Assembly (NCBI RefSeq): GCF_007830735.1
Contig: NZ_VLLN01000004.1
Span: 186,001 to 250,000, forward strand
Direction of reading: 5' to 3'
Length of the DNA stretch: 64,000 nt
Origin: Geobacter argillaceus
GTDB taxonomy: Bacteria; Desulfobacterota; Desulfuromonadia; Geobacterales; DSM-12255
Below the pieces are notes generated by a model. That model was not told the DNA's origin, did not search any database, and saw only the letters and a list, made by a program, of their open reading frames with translations. Positions 54,385 to 63,063 of the stretch are shown here, piece after piece. Each line of letters starts with the position of its first letter. The stretch's first letter is position 1. Made by a program: the position numbers and the translations under genes.

Positions 54385-55151
54385 AAGTCGTTATTCTGGC
54401 GGGTGGACTGGGGACGCGGCTGAGCGAAGAAACGGTCATACGCCCCAAGCCGATGGTGGAGATCGGCGGCAAGCCGATCCTCTGGCACATCATGAAGATC
54501 TACTCCCACCATGGCTTCAACGAGTTCGTTATCTGCCTCGGCTTCAAGGGGTACATGATCAAGGAGTATTTCTCCAACTATTTCCTGCACATGAGCGACG
54601 TCACCTTCGACCTGGCCAACAACGCCATGGAGGTCCACCAGCAGTATGCGGAGCCGTGGAAGGTCACCCTGGTGGACACCGGTGCGGAGTCGATGACCGG
54701 CGGCCGGGTGAAGCGGGTCGCCCCTTACCTGGGGAACGAGACCTTCATGCTCACCTACGGCGACGGAGTGGCCGACGTGGATATCAAGGCGTTGGTCGCT
54801 TTCCACCGAGCGCATGGCAAACAGGCCACCGTCACCTCCACCCAGCCGTCCGGCCGTTTTGGCGCCCTGAACATGGCCGATGGCGGCCTGGTGAACTCTT
54901 TTCAGGAAAAACCGGCCGGTGACGGCTCCTGGATCAACGGTGGTTTCTTTGTCCTGGAGCCGGCAGTGTTCGACCGGATCGCTGGCGATGCCACGGTCTT
55001 CGAAAAGGAGCCGCTGGAAGGGCTGGCCCGGGATGGGGAACTGGTCGCGCGCAAGCACCACGGCTTCTGGCAGCCGATGGACACCCTGCGCGACAAGCAT
55101 CAGCTGGAGGAGCTCTGGAACAGCGGGAAAGCGCCGTGGAAGCTCTGGTGA
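54381..55151 (+). CDS. rfbF: Glucose-1-phosphate cytidylyltransferase
   Basis: 256 residues. Nucleotidyltransferase signature [23 protein letters not shown] and the RfbF-type continuation [23 protein letters not shown] and [12 protein letters not shown]. It makes CDP-glucose from CTP and glucose-1-phosphate, the first step of CDP-6-deoxysugar synthesis. Translationally coupled to the regulator and followed by rfbG after 25 bp. Confidence 0.95.
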   Translation: MKVVILAGGLGTRLSEETVIRPKPMVEIGGKPILWHIMKIYSHHGFNEFVICLGFKGYMIKEYFSNYFLHMSDVTFDLANNAMEVHQQYAEPWKVTLVDTGAESMTGGRVKRVAPYLGNETFMLTYGDGVADVDIKALVAFHRAHGKQATVTSTQPSGRFGALNMADGGLVNSFQEKPAGDGSWINGGFFVLEPAVFDRIAGDATVFEKEPLEGLARDGELVARKHHGFWQPMDTLRDKHQLEELWNSGKAPWKLW

Positions 55152-55176
55152 AGAACCAGCGCCTGGAGATTGGGGA

Positions 55177-56259
55177 ATGGTAACTTCAGAATTTTGGAAA
55201 GATAGGCGGGTATTTCTCACCGGTCATACGGGGTTCAAAGGTTCGTGGCTCTGCCTCTGGCTGAACAGCATGGGGGCGCAGGTGACCGGCTACGCCCTGG
55301 AGCCGCCGACCTCGCCCAGCCTCTTCCAACTGGCGCAGGTTGGCGAACTGGTCCATTCGGTCATCGCCGATGTGCGGGACTTGGAGCGGCTGCAGCGGGA
55401 AATGGTCGCCGCCGCACCCGAGATCGTCATCCATATGGCGGCCCAGCCGCTGGTGCGGGATTCCTACAGAATTCCGGTGGAGACCTATGCGACCAATGTG
55501 ATGGGGACGGTCCACCTGCTGGAGGCGGTGCGGAGCATTTCCACTGTGCGGGCGGTGGTCAATGTCACCACCGACAAGGTCTACGAGAACCGGGAGTGGA
55601 TCTGGGGGTACCGGGAGAACGAGCCGTTCGGGGGGTATGACCCGTACTCCAACAGCAAGGCCTGCTCGGAGCTGGTGACCGCCGCCTACCGGTCGTCCTA
55701 TTTCAATCCGCGGGATTATGATCACCACGAGGTAGCGGTCGCCTCGGCTAGGGCCGGCAATGTCATCGGCGGCGGCGATTGGGCGACCGACCGGCTTGTT
55801 CCCGACATCATCCAGGCAATCACGGCGGGGAGGCCGGTGCTGATCCGCAATCCCCATGCCATTCGCCCCTGGCAGCATGTGCTGGAGCCCCTCTCCGGCT
55901 ATCTGCTCCTGGCCCGAAGGCTATGGGAAGAGGGGAGCCGGTATGCGTCCGGCTGGAACTTCGGTCCGGACGACGATGATGCCCGGCCGGTGGGATGGCT
56001 GGTGGAGCGGCTCTGTCGGAGTTGGGGAGAAGGGGCCACCTTCGAGTTGGACCGGGGGGAACATCCCCACGAGGCCCATTACCTGAAGCTCGACTGCTCC
56101 AAGGCCAAGGTGGAGCTGGGGTGGCATCCCCGCTGGGGGCTTGAGCGAGCTCTCGACAGCATCGTCGAGTGGACGCGGCTCTTGTGTGCCGGTGGGGACG
56201 TGCGGCAGGAGTGCCTGCGGCAGATTGAAGAATATCGTACATGCGAGGTGGCTCTGTGA
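55177..56259 (+). CDS. rfbG: CDP-glucose 4,6-dehydratase
   Basis: 360-residue extended SDR enzyme. NAD loop LTGHTGFKGSWL, catalytic Thr region NVTTDKVYEN, Tyr-x3-Lys in DPYSNSKACSE, and RAGNVIGGGDW and HAIRPWQHVLEPL, all typical of RfbG. It converts CDP-glucose to CDP-4-keto-6-deoxyglucose. Start ATG 55177 with GGAGATTGGGG upstream. Its stop overlaps the methyltransferase start (GTGA). Confidence 0.95.
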   Translation: MVTSEFWKDRRVFLTGHTGFKGSWLCLWLNSMGAQVTGYALEPPTSPSLFQLAQVGELVHSVIADVRDLERLQREMVAAAPEIVIHMAAQPLVRDSYRIPVETYATNVMGTVHLLEAVRSISTVRAVVNVTTDKVYENREWIWGYRENEPFGGYDPYSNSKACSELVTAAYRSSYFNPRDYDHHEVAVASARAGNVIGGGDWATDRLVPDIIQAITAGRPVLIRNPHAIRPWQHVLEPLSGYLLLARRLWEEGSRYASGWNFGPDDDDARPVGWLVERLCRSWGEGATFELDRGEHPHEAHYLKLDCSKAKVELGWHPRWGLERALDSIVEWTRLLCAGGDVRQECLRQIEEYRTCEVAL

Positions 56260-57476
56260 ACTGCAGATTCTGTGGCAAAGATGATATTTATCGGTTTCTT
56301 GACCTGGGGACCATGGCGCTGGCCAACAGTTTTCTCACTGCCAAGGAGCTTGCGGCGGGCAACGAGCCGAAGTATCCACTGGATGTCTATTTCTGCGAAC
56401 AGTGCGGGTTGGTCCAGATCGGACATGTAGTCCCCCCGGATGCCCTGTTCAAGGAGTATATCTATTTTTCCTCCACCTCCGACCTGGTGCACCGGCATGC
56501 AGCCTACCTTGCTCGGAGCTTTCAGCAGCGGTTCGGCCTGACCGGCAGTTCGCGGGTGGTGGAGATCGCGAGCAACGACGGTACGGTCCTCTCCTATTTC
56601 CAAAAGACCGGGGTGAAAGTGTTGGGGGTCGAGCCGGCGGCGAATATCGCCAAGGTGGCCAGTGCTGCCGGTATCGAGACCTGCAATGATTTCTTCCATG
56701 CCGATACCGCTGCTGCCCTTCTTTCCCGGTACGGCGCTGCCGATGTCATACTGGCACGTCACGTCTTTGCCCACGTGCCGGAGATCCACAGCTTTGTCAA
56801 AGGGCTGAAGGCGCTCCTGGCACCAACCGGCGCGGTTGCCATCGAGGCCCCCTATCTGATCGACTTCGTGGAAAAGAACGAGTTCGATACGGTATACCAC
56901 GAGCACTATTCGTACCTGTCGGTCCGGGCGATGGCGTACCTATTCGACCTGCACGGCATGGAGCTTTTCGATGCGGAACGGGTGGCGATTCACGGCGGGT
57001 CGATCATCTATTTCATCGGACACAAAGGGGGGCATGCCGTGAGTGAAACGGTCCCGCAGCTGATCCGGACGGAACGCGACAAGGGGCTGGACAGGCCGGA
57101 GACCTATGCGGCCTTTGCGACCCGGACCGAGCAGGTGCGGGATGATATCCTCTCCCTGCTCCGTACCCTGAAGGGGGAGGGGAAGCGGATCGCCGCCTAC
57201 GGGGCACCGGCCAAGGGGAACACCTTTCTGAACTATTGCGGGATCACGACCGACCTGGTGGAGTACACGGTGGACAAGAGCCCGTACAAGCAGGGGTATT
57301 TCACGCCGGGGATGCACCTGCCGGTCCATCACCCGGACCGACTGGCCGAGGATATGCCCGATTACGTGCTGCTGCTGGCCTGGAACTTCGCCGATGAGAT
57401 CATCGATCAGCAACAAGCCTACCTGGCAAAGGGGGGGAGGTTCATCCAGGCGATCCCGGAGGTGCGGATTCTGTGA
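56256..57476 (+). CDS. Sugar C-methyltransferase (NovU/TylCIII type)
   Basis: 406 residues from GTG 56256. N-terminal zinc site CRFC...CEQCG (about 2-55), central SAM domain (VVEIASNDGTVLSYF, VLGVEPAANIA) and a C-terminal Rossmann-like domain with AAYGAPAKGNTFLNYCG. The catalytic phrase YHEHYSYLS (about 215) contains the Tyr/His/Glu residues known from TcaB9/NovU enzymes. These add a methyl group to C3 or C5 of 4-keto-deoxysugars. Between rfbG and an epimerase, it should make a branched CDP-sugar. Confidence 0.88.
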   Translation: MNCRFCGKDDIYRFLDLGTMALANSFLTAKELAAGNEPKYPLDVYFCEQCGLVQIGHVVPPDALFKEYIYFSSTSDLVHRHAAYLARSFQQRFGLTGSSRVVEIASNDGTVLSYFQKTGVKVLGVEPAANIAKVASAAGIETCNDFFHADTAAALLSRYGAADVILARHVFAHVPEIHSFVKGLKALLAPTGAVAIEAPYLIDFVEKNEFDTVYHEHYSYLSVRAMAYLFDLHGMELFDAERVAIHGGSIIYFIGHKGGHAVSETVPQLIRTERDKGLDRPETYAAFATRTEQVRDDILSLLRTLKGEGKRIAAYGAPAKGNTFLNYCGITTDLVEYTVDKSPYKQGYFTPGMHLPVHHPDRLAEDMPDYVLLLAWNFADEIIDQQQAYLAKGGRFIQAIPEVRIL

Positions 57477-58012
57477 TCTTCAGAGAGACACCCCTTGCCG
57501 GGTCATTTCTGATCTCCCCGGAGCGCCGGGAGGACGAGCGCGGTTATTTTGCCCGCACCTTCTGCGTGGAGGAGTTCGCCGCCCGCAGCCTCCCCACGGA
57601 GGTGCAGCAGTGCAATGTCTCCTTCAACCGTCTGCAGGGAACGGTGCGGGGGATGCACTTTCAAAAGGCGCCGAAGGCGGAGGCGAAGCTGGTGCGCTGC
57701 ACACGGGGGGCGATCTTCGATATCATGGTCGATCTCCGTCCCGAATCGACGACCTTTTGCCAGTGGTACGGCGCCGAGTTGACGGTCGGGAACGGGGACG
57801 CCCTGTTCATTCCCGAAGGATTTGCCCACGGATTTCAGACCTTGGAGGATGGCACGGAGGTCTTCTATCAGATGTTCGCCTTATATTCACCGGAATATGC
57901 CGCCGGGGTCTGCTGGGACGATCCGGCGTTCGGTATCAGCTGGCCGCTGCCAGTGTCGGTTGTCGCCCCCAAGGATTGTTCTTATCCGGCGTACAGGAAG
58001 GTGGGCGTGTGA
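57473..58012 (+). CDS. NDP-4-keto-6-deoxysugar 3,5-epimerase (RmlC/NovW-like)
   Basis: 179-residue cupin. The catalytic His lies in VRGMHFQ (about 62) and the family pattern KLVRCTRGAIFDIMVDLRPES and FIPEGFAHGFQTLED follows. It epimerises C3 and/or C5 of a 4-keto-6-deoxysugar. The substrate here is probably the CDP-linked, C-methylated intermediate, by context. GTG start overlaps the methyltransferase stop; its own stop overlaps the reductase start. Confidence 0.9.
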   Translation: MIFRETPLAGSFLISPERREDERGYFARTFCVEEFAARSLPTEVQQCNVSFNRLQGTVRGMHFQKAPKAEAKLVRCTRGAIFDIMVDLRPESTTFCQWYGAELTVGNGDALFIPEGFAHGFQTLEDGTEVFYQMFALYSPEYAAGVCWDDPAFGISWPLPVSVVAPKDCSYPAYRKVGV

Positions 58013-58872
58013 AAGTCCTCTTGATCGGCAAAACCGGTCAGCTCGGGGGGGACCTGATCAGGAACAATCCCGGTCATGAGCTCTTCGCCCCCGACCGGAA
58101 CGTTCTCGATCTGGAGCGGCCCGAGAGTTTGGCTGCCGCAGTTCGGGAGGGTTGTCCGGATCTGGTCATCAATACTGCGGCTTTCCATAATGTGCCCCTC
58201 TGCGAGAGTGAGGTGGAGCGGGCGTTTCGCGTCAACTGCGCAGCGGTGCGGGATCTGGCGGCGCTGTGTCGGGAGAGGGGTGCTCTCTTCGTCACCTTCA
58301 GCAGCGATTACGTTTTCGGTGGCGACAAGCGGACCCCGTATCTGGAGGACGACCGTCCCCATCCTTTGCAGATGTATGGGATTTCGCGGGTAGCCGGCGA
58401 ATTTGCCGCCCTGGCAACGGCGCCGAAACAGGCGGTGATCATCCGGACCTGCGGACTCTATGGACGAAGCGGTGCGCAGTCGAAGGGTGGGAACTTCGTT
58501 GACAAGCGGATCGAGGATGCGAAAAACTGTCCGACCTTGGAGATGGGATGCGATCAGGTGGTTTCGCCGACCTCGACCGACGACCTGAGCCGGGCCGTAT
58601 GGCAGCTGGTGGAGCATCCTGGCGTAAGCTCCGGCATCTATCATCTGGTCAACGAGGGGGAGTGCAGCTGGTACGAGTTCACGCGGGCGATCTACGAGAT
58701 TGCCGGGCTCCCGGTCGAGGTGGTTCCGGTGGACCGGGGCGGGATGAGCGGCGAGATGCGGCGGCCGCTCTACTCGGCGCTGGCCAATGCCAGGGCGCGG
58801 GAGTTGGGGATCAGGTTGCCACACTGGCGGGATGGTTTGGAGAGGTATCTGAGAGGGGAAAATGGGAATTAG
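58009..58872 (+). CDS. NDP-4-keto-6-deoxysugar reductase (RmlD/NovS-like)
   Basis: 287 residues from GTG 58009 (overlap GTGA with the epimerase). NAD(P) loop KVLLIGKTGQLGGDL, INTAAFHNVPLCE, FSSDYVFGGDKRTPY. The SDR catalytic Tyr-x3-Lys reads Tyr-Gly-Ile-Ser-Arg, so the usual Lys is Arg, which may weaken or change activity. Probably the last step, reducing the 4-keto group of the branched sugar. Confidence 0.88.
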   Translation: MKVLLIGKTGQLGGDLIRNNPGHELFAPDRNVLDLERPESLAAAVREGCPDLVINTAAFHNVPLCESEVERAFRVNCAAVRDLAALCRERGALFVTFSSDYVFGGDKRTPYLEDDRPHPLQMYGISRVAGEFAALATAPKQAVIIRTCGLYGRSGAQSKGGNFVDKRIEDAKNCPTLEMGCDQVVSPTSTDDLSRAVWQLVEHPGVSSGIYHLVNEGECSWYEFTRAIYEIAGLPVEVVPVDRGGMSGEMRRPLYSALANARARELGIRLPHWRDGLERYLRGENGN

Positions 58873-59716
58873 CGCCCGTAGAATATCAAAGACCATTCAG
58901 CGACTGATAGCACAGCGCTGGCGCTGGAAATACAGTTCAATGGAGTATTGCCCCTCTTGTAATGGCAAGAGCGTATTAGTGTTTTCGTCAGAAATAAAAA
59001 CAGAACTCACAAAAATAGTATCACCTTGGAAATTAAGTGACAGTTTCAAACAAGCATTACTGGAAAGAGAGAATTATATTTGCCTTTACTGTTTTGCTAA
59101 TTTCAGGATTAGAGCTCATGCTGATTCGGCATTACGGTTGTTAAATATGTCTAAGACCAGTGACTTGATAAAAAGACTAAAATTTGATGATGACTTCAGG
59201 TTTTATGAAACAGCAGCTTATAATCTATTTAGAATGGATGATATTAAGAAAATTAATAACTATCAAGTGTCAGAGTATTTTGATAACTCGCCTTTCGGTA
59301 GTCGTGTAAATGGTGTCAGGAACGAAAACCTTGAAGGCCTCACTTTTCCTGATAACAGTTTTGACGTATTGATTAACAGTGATGTTCTTGAACATGTCGG
59401 CGACCTGAACAAGGCCTTGTCAGAGATCCGAAGGGTCTTGAAACCCGGTGGTTTCCATGTCTTCACCATTCCGGTTGATTTTGAACTGCCGAAGACCATC
59501 GAAAGGGCATCTGTCGTGGACGGTAAGGTGGAACACCTTCTGGAACCGGTCATGCACGGTGACACGGTCCGTGGAGACGGCATTCTGACGTTCAGGGATT
59601 TCGGGTCGGATGTGCTGGACTACATGAGCCGCGATGGCTTCCGGTGCAAGGAGCATAAATATTTCAAAAACGGGTGCTTTATCACTTCGGTATACTACGC
59701 ACAAAAACAATGCTGA
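58862..59716 (+). CDS. SAM-dependent methyltransferase with N-terminal zinc motif
   Basis: 284 residues. N-terminal Cys pairs CPSC (about 30) and CLYC (about 72) could bind zinc; the C-terminal class I methyltransferase part has VLINSDVLEHVGDLNKALSEIRRVLKPGG. The SAM-binding glycine loop is not typical. The first part (about 58900-59350) is distinctly AT-rich compared with neighbours, suggesting acquisition. It overlaps the reductase and the flippase genes. It may modify the glycan; the substrate is unknown. Confidence 0.75.
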   Translation: MGISARRISKTIQRLIAQRWRWKYSSMEYCPSCNGKSVLVFSSEIKTELTKIVSPWKLSDSFKQALLERENYICLYCFANFRIRAHADSALRLLNMSKTSDLIKRLKFDDDFRFYETAAYNLFRMDDIKKINNYQVSEYFDNSPFGSRVNGVRNENLEGLTFPDNSFDVLINSDVLEHVGDLNKALSEIRRVLKPGGFHVFTIPVDFELPKTIERASVVDGKVEHLLEPVMHGDTVRGDGILTFRDFGSDVLDYMSRDGFRCKEHKYFKNGCFITSVYYAQKQC

Positions 59717-61119
59717 TTAGTAAGAGATTGACATTCCGTGCAGTTGCCGAGATGGCCGGTCTCGTGATCGGTGCCTTGAGCGTGATCTATATCAGCCGCG
59801 TTGTCGGCCCGGAATACCTCGGTTTCAGTGCCACAACCAGTGCCGCATTGCTCCTGGTGTCGCGGCTCGCCGACGGTGGGCTGACTTCCCTGGCTTCGCA
59901 GCGGCTGGCGCGGGATGATGAAAAACTGGACGCGCTTCTGGCAGTTACCATTCTTCCGAAAATTGCCGCATCGGCAATCTTGATTATGGCGACCTTGCTG
60001 GTTACCTATCTGCTGCCTCTCGACCCGCGACTCAAGTACTTTATAGCGGTATCTGTCTTCCTCGTCTTTTTCGAAGCCTGTACGCCGGCATGGGTATTTG
60101 TGGCAATGGGAAGAATAAACGCGGCCTCGGCCATTCGGATCGGCCAGAGCTTTCTGTACGCCGCCTCACTACTCATTTTCATACACAAACCGGAAGACTG
60201 GAGGTATCTGCCGTTCCTGACCCTGTTCAATTCATTCATCAACCTGGCCATGGCAACGGCATTCCTGTGGCATTTCAAGCTCTATTCCTTTGACAGGGCT
60301 TTGTTCAAGCATCAATACGTCAGGAAAGTGAAGGCGTTCTATCGGGAGGCGGGGCATTTTCTCAAAGCTGAATTGTCGGTGTATGTGTACACGACATCAG
60401 ACAGGCTCATCCTGTATTATTTTACCAATGCCCACACGGTGGGCATCTATGAAGCCGCTTACAAGGTCATCAATCCATTCTATTCGATAAATTCGGTCAT
60501 AACGCCCACCATGTTCAGGGAGCTGGCGCAGTCGTTCAAACAGGGAAAGCTCTATCCGGTGATGGCCAAATACGTTTTCACCATGTCGATATTTACCATA
60601 CCGCTCGGCTTCTTTCTGTTGTTCTTCTCAAGGGATGTGGTCTCCCTCTTGTACGGAACAAAATTTCTGGGAAGTGTTGATCCGTTGAGGATTCTCGGGT
60701 TTGTCATCACGTTCGGATTCACCAGCGGCATAATTGTACAGCCCTTTGCTGTCTGGAATATGTCAAGGGAGTATGGGACCTCCATTTTTTGGGGGAATGT
60801 GCTGAATACCATCCTCAATTTTTCCCTCATCCCGTTCTTTGGCGCGGTTGGCGCCGCGTTGGCTACGCTGGCGGCAAAAGTTATCGTGACGGTAGTGGGC
60901 TACAATTATTTCAAAAAGGCTGTCGATTACCCGATAGTCAAAGATTTTTACTATTTCTTCTCAGCATCGATAATTCCAACAGTAATTGTGGCGACGTTAG
61001 CCTCGTTTGCTTTAAATAGATATGTTTTGATGATAACCTATGGGATTATATATTCGATAATAGTTGCCTTTGCGTATTATAAGTACTTCAGATTTAATCA
61101 AAGACCAACAGCTGGTTAG
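59710..61119 (+). CDS. Wzx-type oligosaccharide flippase
   Basis: 469 residues from ATG 59710 (overlapping the previous gene). About twelve to fourteen membrane helices with the polysaccharide synthase/MOP pattern: ISRVVGPEYLGFSATTSA near the start, SVYVYTTSDRLILYYF, GIYEAAYKVINPF and GAVGAALATLAAKV. It would move lipid-linked repeat units across the inner membrane. Wzy polymerase and other Wzx partners are not identified in the window. Confidence 0.88.
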   Translation: MLISKRLTFRAVAEMAGLVIGALSVIYISRVVGPEYLGFSATTSAALLLVSRLADGGLTSLASQRLARDDEKLDALLAVTILPKIAASAILIMATLLVTYLLPLDPRLKYFIAVSVFLVFFEACTPAWVFVAMGRINAASAIRIGQSFLYAASLLIFIHKPEDWRYLPFLTLFNSFINLAMATAFLWHFKLYSFDRALFKHQYVRKVKAFYREAGHFLKAELSVYVYTTSDRLILYYFTNAHTVGIYEAAYKVINPFYSINSVITPTMFRELAQSFKQGKLYPVMAKYVFTMSIFTIPLGFFLLFFSRDVVSLLYGTKFLGSVDPLRILGFVITFGFTSGIIVQPFAVWNMSREYGTSIFWGNVLNTILNFSLIPFFGAVGAALATLAAKVIVTVVGYNYFKKAVDYPIVKDFYYFFSASIIPTVIVATLASFALNRYVLMITYGIIYSIIVAFAYYKYFRFNQRPTAG

Positions 61120-61147
61120 TTGTAAGACAAAGGGCAAGGTTGACGTA

Positions 61148-62056
61148 ATGCAACCCAAAATCAGTATTTGCATACCCACCTACAATTACGCGCATTTTAT
61201 TGCTGATGCCATAGACTCGGTACTATCCCAGACAGTTAACGATTATGAGTTGCTCGTTATTGACAATTGTTCAACGGACAACACCGAAGAGGTTGTCCTT
61301 GGTTATCTTCAGGAAGGGCGCAATGTAAAATATATTCGCAATGAGAAAAATCTGGGGCTCGTCTGCAACCTGAATCGATGTATCGAGTTGGCCTCCGGTA
61401 CCTATATAAAAATACTTTGTTCAGATGATCTTCTGGAGGCGACCTGCCTGGAGAAAATGGTCCAGGTACTGGAGGCGAATCCGAAGGTATCACTTATTGC
61501 ATCTGCAAGACAATTGGTCGACAGGTCGTTGAATAATCTTGGGCAGTTGGCTTATTCGGACCGGGCTGAACTTCTCCCTGGTATAGGCGCCATCAGGAAA
61601 TGCTTCTTTGTCGGTAACTTGATCGGTGAACCCACCGCGGTTTTGTTCCGCAAAAAGGATGCGATCGCTGGGTTTGATCCCAAATACCGACAGCTCGTTG
61701 ACCTGGAAATGTGGTTTCGACTGCTTGAGCAGGGCGATTTCGCCTTTATACCGGAAGCGCTTTGTCTGATCAGGCAGCACGAAGAGCAGGGTACCAAGAC
61801 GAATATTAAAGGGTTTATTTATGTTGATGATCAGTTCAGATTATTCGATGATTATGCTGATAAAAGCTATATGGGGCTCTCATACTTTCAGAAATTGGAA
61901 GCAAGATTCGATATAGCGCAAGCTCTTTGGAAGCTTGATATGGATGTATCTTTGAAAAAAGCAAAAACAACAGAATATCATGGCTTATGTCTCTATTATA
62001 TGTTGAATATCTTCAAGAAAATAAAACAATTATTGTTTGGAAAAAAGAAATTTTGA
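61148..62056 (+). CDS. Family 2 glycosyltransferase
   Basis: 302 residues from ATG 61148. GT-A fold with ISICIPTYNYAHFIADAIDSVL, LLVIDNCSTDNT and LCSDDLLE as the metal site, plus LVDLEMWFRLLEQGDFAFIPEAL. It is a close paralog of the next gene, colinear over the whole length (KYIRNEKNLGLVCNLNRC vs YYKNEKNVGMVANWNLC). No membrane anchor. Acceptor and donor are not predictable. Confidence 0.85.
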   Translation: MQPKISICIPTYNYAHFIADAIDSVLSQTVNDYELLVIDNCSTDNTEEVVLGYLQEGRNVKYIRNEKNLGLVCNLNRCIELASGTYIKILCSDDLLEATCLEKMVQVLEANPKVSLIASARQLVDRSLNNLGQLAYSDRAELLPGIGAIRKCFFVGNLIGEPTAVLFRKKDAIAGFDPKYRQLVDLEMWFRLLEQGDFAFIPEALCLIRQHEEQGTKTNIKGFIYVDDQFRLFDDYADKSYMGLSYFQKLEARFDIAQALWKLDMDVSLKKAKTTEYHGLCLYYMLNIFKKIKQLLFGKKKF

Positions 62057-62083
62057 ATCAATGATGGTTATAAGTGTAATAAG

Positions 62084-63046
62084 ATGAATAATAATAGACC
62101 CAAAGTTAGTGTTTGTATTCCATCATATAATTATGCTGATTATATTTCATATGCCATTGAATCTGTAATTTCACAGACTTATGAAAATATAGAGTTGATT
62201 ATAATTGATGATTGTTCTTTGGATAATACTGATGAGGTTGTTAGTAAATATCTTTCTATAGACAAACGGATAGCATATTACAAAAATGAAAAAAATGTAG
62301 GAATGGTGGCAAATTGGAATCTCTGCTTGCAAAAAACGAGTGGAGAATACGTAAAAATACTTTGTGCCGATGACCTTCTGGAACCCGATTGTATCGAAAA
62401 ATGTGTTAAGGTCTTTGCGGACAATCCAACCGTGACGGTAGTAGCTTCTGCACGACTCCTGATCGATAAGGACTCAAATCCAATAGGTTCGCTTGCTTTT
62501 TCTGGTAAATATGAGCTGATTCCAGGTCCAAGGGTGATCAGAAAGTGTTTTTTTGCGGGCAATGTAATAGGAGAGCCGACGGCCATTCTGTTCAGGAAAA
62601 GAGATTGCAAGAGGTTGTTTAATGCCAACTACAAGCAGCTGACTGACCTTGAGATGTGGTTCTATCTTCTGGAACAGGGCGATTTCGCCTTTCTTCCGGA
62701 AAAATTATGTAAATTCAGGAGGCATGGGGAACAGACAACCCTGAGAAACGTTTCCTCTCTGACCTTCATAGACGATGAAATTTTATTGCATGACGATTAC
62801 ATAAACAAAAGCTACATCGGTAAGACCTTTATAAATGAACAAAAGTGGAAATTTCAGTTAACCTACAATATTTGGTATCATAAGAATTACGGTCTGGATA
62901 AAAAAACAATAAATGCAAAAATTGCCGAGTATTATCCCCTGTATTTGTTCTATTTCCTGTTATTTATCAGAATTAACATCAATAGGATTAACTACGTAAA
63001 TTCTCTGGTTAAGAAGGCTGTGCGCGGACAGGCCAAGCTTTTATAG
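62084..63046 (+). CDS. Family 2 glycosyltransferase, paralog of the preceding gene
   Basis: 320 residues. Same motifs as its neighbour (VSVCIPSYNYADYISYAIESVI, IIDDCSLDNTDE, LCADDLLEPDC) and the same end of the catalytic domain (LTDLEMWFYLLEQGDFAFLPEKLC). Strong AT bias in its first third, unlike flanking GC-rich genes. Tandem duplication with divergence is likely, giving two sugar additions in the repeat unit. Confidence 0.85.
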   Translation: MNNNRPKVSVCIPSYNYADYISYAIESVISQTYENIELIIIDDCSLDNTDEVVSKYLSIDKRIAYYKNEKNVGMVANWNLCLQKTSGEYVKILCADDLLEPDCIEKCVKVFADNPTVTVVASARLLIDKDSNPIGSLAFSGKYELIPGPRVIRKCFFAGNVIGEPTAILFRKRDCKRLFNANYKQLTDLEMWFYLLEQGDFAFLPEKLCKFRRHGEQTTLRNVSSLTFIDDEILLHDDYINKSYIGKTFINEQKWKFQLTYNIWYHKNYGLDKKTINAKIAEYYPLYLFYFLLFIRININRINYVNSLVKKAVRGQAKLL

Positions 63047-63063
63047 AGGAGAACGTATAAGCC

